Source: Phytophthora sp. 'mugwort' (Eukaryota > Oomycota > Peronosporomycetes > Peronosporales > Peronosporaceae). Taken from it: a DNA stretch of 64,000 bases. The position numbers were made by a program, and so were the translations under genes. The notes beneath the pieces are model-generated. The model was not told where the DNA came from. It did no database searches and saw nothing but the letters and a program-made list of their open reading frames with translations. Below, one piece after another: positions 54,480 through 64,000 of the stretch (position 1 is the stretch's first letter; each line of letters opens with the position of its first letter). Location: positions 3,720,001 to 3,784,000 of the forward strand of contig JAUCEF010000006.1 in assembly GCA_033558025.1 (NCBI GenBank), in the 5' to 3' direction.

Positions 54480-56100
54480 AAGACGTTGCGCGAGACACTA
54501 GACTCTACGCTATCCAGCACATGGAGATTAACTCATAGTGTTGAATCACATGCATGACTATTCTCGTGTATATCTGTTCTTCCTTCTGCAAGGGAGGATA
54601 ACGTCCGATACTCATTTCCTCGCGTGGACTATTGCGACCTAGTAGCTAACGTCATTTTGACTACGCCTCGGGATTGGAAGCGTAGATGGCGGGCCCCTAG
54701 ACACATATCAAGCAAACGCTCAGTTAAAGTGAAAACGAACTATCATGGTCAGCACTAAACGGTGCACTGCATGCCTCTGATCATACTTTTTGTTTGCTGG
54801 AAGATCAGAAAGTCAGTGCTGGCCCAACGGACAATGGTCTCCCTACTTGGATCGTGTTCGTGTTTTGCCTCTTACGTTTTCCCTTTTCGCGGAGGAACCT
54901 CACGCCACTGCAGTCGAGGTACCCAAGCTTCAAATTGCATACACCACGTGAATACAAGTTCCAAATGCGAAGCAGTAGCTAAACTCGCACCACTTGCGGT
55001 CAATATCTACAAACCCATCCATCCCATGGCTTTCCTTCCACCTCCTTCGGGCATAGTTGGAGCCCATCTGAGCAGATAATGCGATAGCCTCTTCGGAGCG
55101 TTTATTGAAGCGACGGTGATACGCTCGGCTAGACGTAATTCCACCGGAGTGCATCGAGTGCCTCCAGCACCCACAACTCCGAGCTGATGCTCGTTCCACA
55201 TAGCCAGATAGCTTTTTCACCCCATCTCCAAGGCCCGCCGCGTGAGGGTTGCTGGGGGTACAACGTCAAAGCGAAATGGGCGCCCGTTAGGCGACTGGCC
55301 CTCTCCAGTGCAATCTGTATACTACATCTGGTGGGGCTTGAAGCCTGAGCAGACTGTGCAGGCCATGGTGTTGCTCTTCGTGATCTCGAAGGCCTGCATC
55401 TCGCTCAGCACAGTGTCTACAGTCCCCCACATCGATGTCGAGCGCTGGCTCTCGCCTAGCAAATCGTTTGGACACGTTCGCTCGCGTTCTCGGTTTAAAA
55501 GGCGAGTTCCGCCTGCCGAACGTGCGGCAGGCAGCTGCGACATGTTGCCTCCATGAGCACTGGTTGGCTGCTTGGGTCTGCCACTCGGACAGTTGTGCTT
55601 TGGCCCAGAGAATGGGCAGATGTCAAAGATCCTGTAAACGTTTGTGTTTCTACCGTATCGTGGGTCATTCCCCCACATTTCGGGTACATTTCGGGTGCTT
55701 CCACATAGTTTCGGTTCCGTTTTCATCTTATGCGGTGCGGTTCACACGTTCTCTAGGAGCAGCCGCTATGAAACAGAGAGGCTACGATCATATTTTACCG
55801 TAAGATACTAGCAAAAGTTACGTCAAGTATTTCAGTCCTGGATGGTCCTGGATGCGCCATAAGCTTACCTGATCCTGGATGCAACCTGGGCACACGTCCG
55901 CACGTCTATGCAAAAGGACTTGGGCAGTATGATCGTTCAACGATTTAAGCTATCCTGAGAACCCGAGCTTAACCATTCGTGAATACTAAACGGTTAAAAC
56001 AAGGTATAGATGTATTTCATATCGTTATTCTCGGTATAGTGACAAGTCACTACATTCTCAATTAGGTGCGATCACTTTGCTCTAAGTCTCTCAGCCGCAG
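54480..56100. other. Spacer, no supported gene
   Basis: Frames of 60-134 codons lie on both strands with no domain. TCCTGGATG words cluster at 55838-55890. The promoter of the next gene lies at the right end. Confidence 0.35.
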
Positions 56101-56124
56101 AGTCTTCTACACCTTTGGACAGAC

Positions 56125-56319
56125 ATGAGCGGCGGTGGCGAGTATCCGTACCCCAAGTACACGTGGTCCCCAGCCGGCGGCTGGTGGGCCAAGACCAAGA
56201 ACTGGCAGCGCAAGACGGGCGTCGCGCTCGTAGTGATGGCGGCCGTGGCGGCCCCGCTGGCGTTGTACTCGAGCTCGAACCACATCAAGTTCCCAGCCGA
56301 GGAGCGCCGCAAGCTGTAG
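56125..56319 (+). CDS. Small single-pass membrane protein, probably mitochondrial
   Basis: 64 residues from ATG 56125. The N-terminal half has YPKYTWSPAGGWWAKTKNWQ and one membrane helix follows (VALVVMAAVAAPLALYS). The end is basic (EERRKL). The SPxGGWW...NW + single helix layout recalls small inner-membrane subunits of plant respiratory complexes, but I cannot name a family. Codon use and context resemble the neighbouring real genes. Confidence 0.6.
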   Translation: MSGGGEYPYPKYTWSPAGGWWAKTKNWQRKTGVALVVMAAVAAPLALYSSSNHIKFPAEERRKL

Positions 56320-56339
56320 ACAGTCAACAGTGAGCGGAA

Positions 56340-56690
56340 AGAGAGAGAGGGATAACATTCTACAATGGAATTAATATGTGGACAGAGCACAAGGCGACGC
56401 AGACGATAAGACGCTGGATTGAGATGGCCCTGACCCCTAGTTATCCTCATCTACAGGTCAATCAGTCGTAATGCTGGTAAACTGCATCTTTTGGTCTTCT
56501 TTTCAATGTCTTTGCTTTCTTCTCTTCGTTCTTTTCCTCTCATTGAATGGGCGGTGGGGGGGGGGGGCTTTGTATTGTTAATCGAATTGTGCAGATGAAA
56601 ACAGCGGGCCAATCGATCGCAGACTCAAACAGGGTTTTCATTACTTCGTTAGTTTAGGGCCCTGGACCGACGACGGAGACGGAAACTACA
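56340..56690. other. 3' flank with a 12-G run
   Basis: A run of twelve G lies at 56556-56567 between the converging ends of the small membrane protein and the PH-WW gene. Otherwise nothing recognised. Confidence 0.4.
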
Positions 56691-56693
56691 TGA

Positions 56694-58733
56694 TCAAAAT
56701 TCGTGATGGTTGAAGCCCCGACGGATGGGAGACAACGAGGCGGCTGCTTCCGTTGGCGCCGCCTGCGTCGTGTTCGTTGGTAGCAACTTCGGCAGCTTGA
56801 ATGCCCACGCGGACTTGGGCTTGGGCTTCGCCTTCCGGTACGCAGCCGACGTGGTGCCACCAGCAGTTCCTTCATCCGTTTCGTACTCGCTCAGATATTC
56901 GGCGCTTGTGTCGACGCTCGAGCTAGTGTCGGGATAAATGTCGACCTCGTCCTGGTCAGGAAGATCATTTTCGTACTCATCGTCCACATCGAAGTCGTCG
57001 CTACGATCGCTATGATCGCTGTGGTGGTCATCCAGGTGGTCATTGTTGCCACGGTCGCTGTCAACCATGTCGTCTGTCGGCACGTCCCAACTGACCTTGC
57101 CAGATTCGTGGGCGTAGTAATACGTGCCAGGGTACCCGCGACTCTCGTGCTTGGTCCAGCCGGGCGGCAGCTTCTCCCCAGACTCGCGGTCGTCCGACGA
57201 ATCTAGTGAGACGGTGTCTTCTTCCGACGATCGGTCGCTGCCTCGGCTCTTTTGCGCCGACGTGTACTTGTTAGCCGAGCCAGTCTCAGAGGCTGTCGTC
57301 ACGCTGCGTCCCAATCGGGGCATCGTCCTTGAACTCTCGTCGTCATCAGCTTCAGTGGAAGGCTGCTTTGTAGAAGATGTTTTCTTCTTCTTCGCCTTCC
57401 ACATAGCAAGCACGTCAGAGACGTTGTCCAGAGCTGGTGCCTCCTCTTGAACCTTCTCTTTCGACTCCTGATGCTTCTCCTTCTCGAGAGACTTCTCCTG
57501 AGGCTCCTCAAAAGACTTCTCCTTTAAATGTTCCTTTGGCTTTTCCTGAATCACTGGCGGCTGAGGCTTACGCTGTCTCCTGCTCTTAATAGCAGCAAGC
57601 GTCTCCTCTTCCTCCTCCTCGGGTAGCTCCAAAAAGCTGGTGTTCTCGCGCCTAGACACGGCACGCTGAATCACCTGCGCGAAGCCTAGGCGAGTACCTG
57701 TCGTCCCTGCACTTGTCGTCTTCTTTTGAGTAATCCCTTGCTTCTGCTGATCCAGCTTCCCCTGTAGACTAACTAGCACGTCTTCCATTCCCTCCAACAT
57801 TGCCAACATATCGTCCGCGATATCATCTAAATCGTCCACGTCCACTTCCGGGAGCTCGTCGGCGTTGCCACTGTCGACTGCACGCATTTTCTGCAGCAGC
57901 GTCTTCGCCTTGACACGAAGATTCCTCTTGGTCTCGGCCTCTTTCTGCTGAGCCTCCTCCAGCTGAGCAACGCGTAGCTCTGCATCCCGCAGTTGGTGCA
58001 CCATAGTGAAAAACTGTTCATCCTTCTTGACACTGAAGCGGTGGTTGCGAATCGCATCCATCCACTTCTCCGCCTCGTCAGCATCGTCCGTATCCAAATA
58101 CAATGGACGCATCTTGGGGACTTCGCCCGAGGCCGTTTGCTCCGCCGTTGGTCGCGGCAGCTTGCCCGACACTCGGAAGCAGTGGTCTCCCCCGCCTACT
58201 GCGCGCTGCAGGCAGTCTGCATTGCGCTTTATGTCTGTCAAGTACTCGAGATCGATGATGCCTCGCGGTCTCTCGTCGCCCTCGCTGTTGTAGTAGAAGA
58301 GATACGTAAGCGGCTTGATCACGAAGTAGTACTTGTTCCACGCGCCAGGCTCGTTGTCTGCCTGTTTGCGCAGGAAGCCGCTGCGCGTGGCCTTGGCTGT
58401 GAGCGTCTCTGCGGCACCCTCGGCGTCGATCATACTGAAGCGCACACGCGCTCGCTTCACGCTGGACTTGCCTCGGCTGTCGTGGCTGTCGCGACTTCCC
58501 CGCCCGGATCCGGGCGGCCGGGACTTGGCGCGCTGGTGCGTATCTTGTCTGCGGCACTCACGTGAGCGCAAGTCCGGGTCGGAGCGCTCGCGCGTGGGTG
58601 AGTATGACGGGCGCACATCGTTCTGTGGCCGGCGACGTGAAGTCGGCGAGCGTGGGTCGCGTTGGCGCGGGCGCGACGCCGAGCGTGGCTGGCTGTGATG
58701 GCGGTGCGCGCGGTGGCTGGGCTCGGGTGCCAT
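56694..58733 (-). CDS. PH- and WW-domain protein
   Basis: 679 residues, no intron, start at ATG 58733 (first ATG; the frame is open upstream only from a GTG). The first 100 residues are Arg/Ser/His-rich and disordered. A PH domain spans about 118-235 (SGFLRKQADNEPGAWNKYYF, IIDLEYLTDIKR, DEAEKWMDAIRNH), which would bind phosphoinositides. A coiled coil follows (about 245-300). A charged Glu/Lys-rich region precedes a WW domain at about 522-553 (LPPGWTKHE...TYYYAHESGKVSWDVP), which binds proline-rich partners. The acidic C-terminus is disordered. The domain pair suggests a signalling adaptor; the exact role is unknown. Confidence 0.82.
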   Translation of the reverse strand: MAPEPSHRAHRHHSQPRSASRPRQRDPRSPTSRRRPQNDVRPSYSPTRERSDPDLRSRECRRQDTHQRAKSRPPGSGRGSRDSHDSRGKSSVKRARVRFSMIDAEGAAETLTAKATRSGFLRKQADNEPGAWNKYYFVIKPLTYLFYYNSEGDERPRGIIDLEYLTDIKRNADCLQRAVGGGDHCFRVSGKLPRPTAEQTASGEVPKMRPLYLDTDDADEAEKWMDAIRNHRFSVKKDEQFFTMVHQLRDAELRVAQLEEAQQKEAETKRNLRVKAKTLLQKMRAVDSGNADELPEVDVDDLDDIADDMLAMLEGMEDVLVSLQGKLDQQKQGITQKKTTSAGTTGTRLGFAQVIQRAVSRRENTSFLELPEEEEEETLAAIKSRRQRKPQPPVIQEKPKEHLKEKSFEEPQEKSLEKEKHQESKEKVQEEAPALDNVSDVLAMWKAKKKKTSSTKQPSTEADDDESSRTMPRLGRSVTTASETGSANKYTSAQKSRGSDRSSEEDTVSLDSSDDRESGEKLPPGWTKHESRGYPGTYYYAHESGKVSWDVPTDDMVDSDRGNNDHLDDHHSDHSDRSDDFDVDDEYENDLPDQDEVDIYPDTSSSVDTSAEYLSEYETDEGTAGGTTSAAYRKAKPKPKSAWAFKLPKLLPTNTTQAAPTEAAASLSPIRRGFNHHEF

Positions 58734-58799
58734 AGCGAGCGCGAAGTTCAAGCGTTCGTCGGAGCTCCTAATGTGATGTGAGGGAGACACACGGAGCGA

Positions 58800-60600
58800 A
58801 ACTCGTCGTAGATGTGCAGGTCACGGCTGTGCGCGGCGCACCACCTGGTGAAAGAGCAAGTTGCCTGCTGTCTTTTACGGGTATGGAAAAATGAGTAGTG
58901 CCTAGTGCACCCGACTAACCTGCCATTTTAATACTATAATGAAGGTTAGCTGCTGGAATGAAGGCTTACCCAGTTTTGGAACGGCCCATTCAATGATAAA
59001 TTACATCTTGTCGCGTTAGCATGGACGATTAACAGCGACTTGGCTGCGCCAAGCGGAGTTACGTCAAGAATGGTCAGTCAAACCAGGCGGCAAAGGCTAC
59101 ACGGAATGTCATGACAAGAAGAGCGCTCTAACGAATTGTCAAAGTCACTGCCAATGGCCGCCCCGCTCATTTATCCGCTTTGTCAGCGGCGCTTTCTCTC
59201 TCTCGGCTGCTCGCACGCACGCGATGGAATTAAGCGTTCGTTTGCAAGTGCAAGTTGACAGCTTGCTAACCACGATACTACTCTGCGTGTGCTCTGCGCA
59301 CCAATCTGTTTGGAAATGCGTGGCTGGCGCTGAAAAATAGGGATGTATCGAAATGCATCTTCGACGTGCGCACTGACCTACCAGAGGTGCGTCAAGAGGA
59401 CCCACTCAACACCACGGCATCGTCTTCTCACTGTTCGCGGTCTCATTCATCGCTGTGTGATAGCATAGAGGTAGCTAGCTACCGATTGCCGATCTATGTT
59501 TATGGGCTGCTTAGCTAGTTAGCGCACTAAATTTATAGTGCATGAATTACAGCTTTCATGCAAAGGCCTCATGAAGCTGAGCACCCGAAGTTGTCTTTTT
59601 TGTAAAACCGCTGCATATTAAGGTGTCTTGAATCACCTCTCAATAGTCATATATTGGTCTGGCGCCATGCGGAATCGGGGAAATGCCTTTTCTGCGTCGT
59701 TTGAAGTTTGAAGTGCTCCGGCTGGTAGGCGATGACTTGTCACCGGCGCCGTCTTCGGCACAAAAGTGCCTTGGTCTTTGCCCTCGCGCCCCTGGCTCGC
59801 ATTGACCAATTCGCTCGCCCCACGTCAGAACATTTGATGCGCGCGAGTCGACAATAGGATACATGCACTATAATGTTTAAATTATGAAGTCGTGGCCTAT
59901 GTCGTCATACTCGCACCGCCTTCGCGACGGATCCGCAGTGGCCTGGCGTGTTTGTAATCGCCAGTCCTCCCGAAGGCACCGCCTTGATGGACTGCGTCGG
60001 ACGAAGCTGATTCCAGTGCTGTCAACTGTGGTTGTCTTCCTTACGTTCGGTTCGAACTTCAGAATCCGAACCGCATCCGAGATTCGGATGGAGGGCGATC
60101 AGTCTAGTCCATGGTAACCGCGCAGCTGATCCTCAGCGGCCCCAGTGGTGTACCCATGGTGTCTGTCCGTAGATGAGGTCACCCAGATCCAGTACAAGTA
60201 CATGTACTTCAGATACATACGCATCTGCTGTTCAACAACACAATCGCACTTTCAGGCTAACTACACCAAAAAAAAAGCAACTTTTTCTACCTAACAACAC
60301 TGGACGAAGTAGGGAAATGCTCAAGAAGCGATGCCTGAGGTTTAAAATCCGTGTGCAGAACGCGCGGATCACGGGCCATCGGCTTCGGGTTTCTTACTTT
60401 AAAACAATTTTATTAGCTATTAGTTGTTTTCGAATTAAGAAATATGTCATGACACCCGCACGTCTGGGCAACTTCAAAATGGGCGGAGGGTTCAAATGTG
60501 CTCTAAGTTATGTAAATGGCTTCTCTGTTCTAACAAAATTGACGAAAGACCACCTAACATTATTAGTGTATAAGTGCTTCGAAGTATAGTATACACTGCT
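58800..60600. other. Intergenic region, nothing recognised
   Basis: No protein domain, RNA gene or repeat was seen in this 1.8-kb stretch; short frames on both strands look random. Confidence 0.4.
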
Positions 60601-60730
60601 GCATTAACGGTGCGATATAAAATAGTGAAGCTGCGTTCGTGGCAAAGTTACCGCGGGGCGCCTCCTTGGCAATACTATACCGAGTAGCAAGGATGCTTCT
60701 TCAGTGATTCTGATGGCGTCCACTACCATC

Positions 60731-61497
60731 TCACATGTGCAGCCCCAGGTAGAATAGCCGTTCCTTGTGCTCCTTTTCAAACTTCTCCACCGTTGACTTG
60801 ACAAACACCTCGGTTAGCTCGTTCGCTGGCACGTTCAGCTCGCGACAGAGCTCGAGTACGCGCTCGCCTCCCGTGACGGCCTCCTCTGGTGTGTCCACGG
60901 TGTCAAGGCAGATAATATGAAGCTGCTTGGTCTTGAAACTCATTCGAATCCGCATTTGAATGTCTAATTCACATGCAACGCCGCACTCTCGTTAACAGAT
61001 CTGCCGCTGCAGTAATGGATACATAAGGAGTAAAGCTCACCTTCCAGCACGGTGAGGAACATGACGTAGTCCAGACACACGACGACATCGATATCCACTA
61101 GCTGCTTGTTGCTGAGGCTCTGCCAGCGCTCGGGCGCCTTCTTAAGCGGCATGTCCCGCTTCAAGATCTGCAGCACGCCGTTGTCCGCAAACAGCGTGGC
61201 GTCCTCCTTCTCCAGGATGTTGTGCATGACCGAGTAGGGCGTGAGGAACTTGAACGTGCGCGTATCAGAGCTAGTCTTACCGGGGAACGTCACCTGACGC
61301 CCGGCACCATACGAGCAAACGTGCAAACCCGCAGCACTGAGGCTCTCGTGAGCCGCCGCGCTGCGATTCACGTTGTTGGCGCACACCATGGCGAACATGG
61401 GGCGCGGGCTTGGCTCCGCGCTTTGCATACTACTCTTCCTGTTCTTCTTGTCTCTCTTGCGCTTGTTCTCCTTGTGGCCGAATAGGAACTGAAGCAT
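60731..61497 (-). CDS. SSU72: RNA polymerase II CTD phosphatase SSU72
   Basis: Removes phosphate from Ser5 of the polymerase II tail and acts in 3' end processing. Two exons: 61497-61041 and 60963-60731, joined over a 77-nt intron (GTGAGC...AATTAG); 229 residues. The low-molecular-weight-phosphatase-like active site is VCANNVNRSAAAH (Cys39, Arg45), followed by SYGAGRQVTFPG, FLTPYSVMHNIL, LQILKRD and the second-exon part DIQMRIRMSFKTKQLHIICL with DTVDTPEEA, as in the family. The start is the first ATG after the initiator; ATG 61428 is in frame and would give 206 residues. The N-terminus is Lys/Arg-rich. Confidence 0.9.
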
Positions 61498-61708
61498 GGG
61501 AAACTTCAAACTCGAGCTCTCCCCTAGTAGTAAAAGGGCGACACCGGTGTCGCAGACAGTATAAGAGCGAACGTGCGGCGAGAGGCTCTCGATGTTTGTA
61601 TGCTGGGCGTGGAGGTGTCTCTTGTTCGACTGTTGGGCTAGACGCAGGCGTCTGCGGTTTGCCCGGGTCGAAAGTGGCGGGTTCTGACGGCCCAATGACA
61701 CTTAACAA

Positions 61709-61715
61709 CAAATGA
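61709..61715 (-). promoter_or_regulatory. Initiator element for SSU72
   Basis: Minus-strand CTCATTTG, an oomycete initiator core. From here the first ATG met is 61497, which supports that start. Confidence 0.45.
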
Positions 61716-61898
61716 GGCACTACACGGCGGACTCAACACACAAACTTGTCGTTGTGAAGGGCAAGACAGGAGACCAAAGCCCAATTGAACTTCGACACAT
61801 ACATTTGCTTAGTAATTCTCTCGCTCGTCTTTCCCCTACAACCATCACGGCATCTTCAACATGCACCCCTTGATGCGAAATGTTCGGCCATTTATTAT

Positions 61899-62600
61899 TC
61901 ACGGCAGCTCCTGGGCCGGAGGTTCGTCAGGCAGCACACTCTGCTGCTTGTCACCGTGCGCCTTGGCCTGCTCCTCGGCCATACCAAAGGGCGTTCGCTT
62001 CCAGGCCTGCTCGAAGTCATCCACCGAGCCTGACGAAACCTTGTGCTCGTGCGAGCCTTTGTCCTGCTCGGACGCGCGCTTCCACGTCGACTCGAGCGCG
62101 CACGTGCCAATCTGGCGCTTGTGCTGAGCCTTCAGCCGCCCCGCTGAATCCTCGTAGCGACGGCGCGTGCTGTTCACGCGGCGCCCGTTGTCGTCCGCGG
62201 TCAGACACGTGCTGTATGCGTACGTGAAGAACGAGTAGCCATCCTTAGTCTTAAACTCGGGTGGCGACATGTTCGTAGGCACTTGAGTGTCCATGAGCTT
62301 CGCACCGACAGGCAGATCGTCGAAGAAGTTACTGGCCATCAACTTGCGCTCCTTCACAGTAGGTGAGTCTTCCGTCTCCATCTCCTCTTCTTCTTCCTCC
62401 TTGTTTTTGTCGGTAGTCCCAGTCATCGGCTCATCCTCACGCTGGCGCTGCTGACGTTGAGCCGTTTGCGAGCGAGGCAGGATATAAAGGCGTGTCGATG
62501 GATAACGCTCCTCGAAGCCTTGCCCCATAAATTCCTCTTCATCAGCCAGCGAGTCTAGCCACGAGAACGGTGACACCAAGTCCCAGTTTGAGCGGAACAT
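61899..62600 (-). CDS. MLF1-like protein (myeloid leukemia factor family)
   Basis: 233 residues from ATG 62600. The central and C-terminal part follows the MLF family pattern: a start like DGYSFFTYAYSTCLTA, an arginine turn STRRRYEDSAGRLKAQHKRQ, IGTCALESTWKRASEQDKG and SVDDFEQAWKRTPFG. In MLF proteins this region is the conserved core. The N-terminal half is acidic (EEEEEEMETEDS). The first ATG after the initiator at 62669 is 62600, hence the start. The role of MLF proteins outside animals is unclear; the match is by pattern only. Confidence 0.6.
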   Translation of the reverse strand: MFRSNWDLVSPFSWLDSLADEEEFMGQGFEERYPSTRLYILPRSQTAQRQQRQREDEPMTGTTDKNKEEEEEEMETEDSPTVKERKLMASNFFDDLPVGAKLMDTQVPTNMSPPEFKTKDGYSFFTYAYSTCLTADDNGRRVNSTRRRYEDSAGRLKAQHKRQIGTCALESTWKRASEQDKGSHEHKVSSGSVDDFEQAWKRTPFGMAEEQAKAHGDKQQSVLPDEPPAQELP

Positions 62601-62668
62601 CTTGACGACGACTTGTTTGCTCCAGTACGTTTTCACAACTGGCAAAGCCAAGCGAAGTTCCTCCTTCA

Positions 62669-62675
62669 CAAATGA
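62669..62675 (-). promoter_or_regulatory. Initiator element for the MLF-like gene
   Basis: Minus-strand CTCATTTG, the same octamer as upstream of SSU72, 69 bp before the first ATG. Confidence 0.45.
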
Positions 62676-62907
62676 GACCAGGCGCTAGTGGATTCAACGT
62701 TAGTCAACGAGATGGTTGACAATGCGAGTGCCAGTTAAGATTTCGAGAAATGTCTTCACAACCGAGTGACCCCACAGTTAAACGAGGGCAACAACGTCCA
62801 ATATTCCACCATCATATCGATAACAAATTGCAATACAAGCTCCCAATACGGTTGCCCAATTATCCATTCTGGTTTTCCTAAGTCGATATCACTTCGTACA
62901 CAGTCTT

Positions 62908-64000
62908 TCATAATGCTGGTGCGAACGGACGCGGTTTTGGGCGCCATTGCACGGCTCCCTTGGTTACCGGACGACTGAGCTTAACGATCGGGCCATCCAC
63001 AAGATTCTCCTCGTCTGGAAGATACAAAATCAACGTGTTATCAACGTCTAACTTGGCCCATAGCTTCTGGTCAGACCCCACGATGTGTACAAGGTGCATC
63101 TCATTCTCCTTGTCCCACTGCACGACTCGCGCGCGTTGCCACTCATCCTGCGCCTTGGCTAAATAGTCCACGATAGCGCCAACCACATGCCTTCCCTTCG
63201 GAAACTCAGGCAAGCCCAGTCGTTTTTCACGAGAAGACACAGCTGGAGGAGGAAAAACACTCGGTCTTTGCGTGTTCATCCCTTGAACTACCATAGCGGG
63301 TGGAGCGTAAGCGTTTGCAGTGATCTTGGCCCCGAGAAACGTCTTTCGATTGATATCACTTGGAGCAGTCGAGGCTGCAGAAAATGGTGCCGGACTAAAG
63401 TGCAGTGTAGCCTTCGCTCCTAGCAATTGCTGTTTGCAGTGCAGATATGGCGTCGATTCCAGCACAAAAGCAAACCGTTCGGCGTCAGTGTAGTGCGGCG
63501 TGTCAAGTTCGTCGGCATCAACGTCGTCGTCAATCGAGTACTCGCTCATAATTTCCTCCACGAGGTCCTCGTCGCTGATCCAGCGCTTCGCCCCTGGAAT
63601 ACGCGACGTAGGCAAGTGCTTATCGCAGTACACGCCGAGCAGGTTGCCTTCATTGCCGATCATAAGTCCTGCATCGGCTGCGCACTGCGGGTGTACACCC
63701 ACGTTGCAGCTCTCGGCCTCACAGATGACTGAGGCGCCACCACGCTTGCGGCATATGGCACAGAGATACCTGAATCTTCCGTTCTCGATCTCTTCGAAGC
63801 CGTCTACTGGTTCCATACTGGGTACGTCTCTCATGACCAGCTCTGGAATGGCGAGCGCGCACAGCACATGTACCCACTTCTGCTCGTCAGCTGACGACGA
63901 CTCGGGCATGGCCAGAGGTTTGAGCGGCCCGCCATTCTGCATGCAGACCGCGCACACGAGCTGCTTGCCGAGCAGACATGACGGACAGCGCCAAGGACCG
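62908..64000 (-). CDS. PHD/extended-PHD finger chromatin protein (5' part outside window)
   Basis: The frame runs off the right edge, so the start is missing; 363 codons plus stop are visible. At the edge the end of a first PHD finger is seen (WRCPSCL). The extended PHD follows: CAVCMQNGGPLKP, WVHVLCALAIPE, then YLCAICRKRGGASVICEAES and VGVHPQCAADAG with YCDKHLP. This is the PHD-zinc knuckle-PHD arrangement of BRPF/JADE/MLLT10-type readers, which bind histone tails. Near the C-terminus a Tudor-like stretch (HVVGAIVDYLAKAQDEWQRA, VVQWDKENEMHLVHIVGSDQ) may form another reader. Which subfamily it is cannot be told without the N-terminus. Confidence 0.85.
   Translation of the reverse strand, partial: GPWRCPSCLLGKQLVCAVCMQNGGPLKPLAMPESSSADEQKWVHVLCALAIPELVMRDVPSMEPVDGFEEIENGRFRYLCAICRKRGGASVICEAESCNVGVHPQCAADAGLMIGNEGNLLGVYCDKHLPTSRIPGAKRWISDEDLVEEIMSEYSIDDDVDADELDTPHYTDAERFAFVLESTPYLHCKQQLLGAKATLHFSPAPFSAASTAPSDINRKTFLGAKITANAYAPPAMVVQGMNTQRPSVFPPPAVSSREKRLGLPEFPKGRHVVGAIVDYLAKAQDEWQRARVVQWDKENEMHLVHIVGSDQKLWAKLDVDNTLILYLPDEENLVDGPIVKLSRPVTKGAVQWRPKPRPFAPAL

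Noticed and set aside
57993..58565. 190-codon plus-strand frame
   Set aside because: Shadow of the PH domain region of the PH-WW gene.
62756..62947. 63-codon minus-strand frame starting ATG and overlapping the PHD gene end
   Set aside because: It begins inside the PHD coding sequence in another frame, and no homology is seen.
1..64000. RXLR or Crinkler effector genes
   Set aside because: No small frame with a signal peptide followed by RXLR, and no LFLAK motif, was seen on either strand.
1..64000. CRISPR array, tRNA or rRNA genes
   Set aside because: No regularly spaced repeats with unique spacers, and no clover-leaf or rRNA signature, were recognised.

Overview
The window looks like nuclear DNA of an oomycete, most likely Phytophthora or a close relative. 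Host-type genes are compact, GC-rich at third positions and carry short introns (about 55-100 nt) with GT-AG ends. Several start regions have the oomycete initiator motif (TCATTYB type). The genes alternate with long tracts of decayed Ty1/copia, Ty3/gypsy, Tc1/mariner-like and Mutator-like DNA, which is typical of these genomes. The assignment rests on protein flavour and gene structure; no database was searched.

Layout. 1-11.7 kb is a nest of four Ty1/copia copies. Two are near-identical dead copies sharing the same stop codons, each followed by a tail-to-tail inverted LTR pair. A third belongs to another copia family and keeps one long RT-RNase H frame. The fourth is a 5' end with LTR, primer binding site and gag, cut off by a reverse-strand Tc1/mariner-like transposase relic (11.7-12.6 kb). 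13-26 kb is a dense housekeeping block: RPS11 (-), a complex I 20.9-kDa-type subunit (-), a MINDY deubiquitinase (+), a PH-AGC kinase (-), proteasome subunit RPN10 (-), calmodulin-lysine methyltransferase (+), kinesin-1 (+) and DPH3 (+).

26-38 kb is repetitive. A forward Ty3/gypsy RNase H-integrase-chromodomain segment faces two reverse-strand coiled-coil/gag-like reading frames. All share a GATC-rich composition and may belong to one ambisense element. Two membrane-protein-like frames and a CENP-B-type helix-turn-helix relic follow. 38-42 kb holds eIF3e and a type II membrane glycosyltransferase-like protein. 42-56 kb is again repetitive: a gypsy RT relic, GATC-rich repeats, a cluster of short perfect hairpins, a Mutator-like transposase followed by a Ulp1-type protease domain, and a SET-domain pseudogene. 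56-64 kb returns to genes: a 64-residue membrane protein, a PH-WW protein (-), SSU72 (-), an MLF-like protein (-) and a PHD-finger protein (-) running off the right edge.

The host genes do not form a pathway. Several serve ubiquitin/proteasome function (MINDY, RPN10) or translation (RPS11, eIF3e, DPH3 for diphthamide on EF2). Spacing is tight: MINDY and the kinase converge with 189 bp between stop codons, and RPN10 and the methyltransferase diverge from a shared upstream region of about 150 bp.
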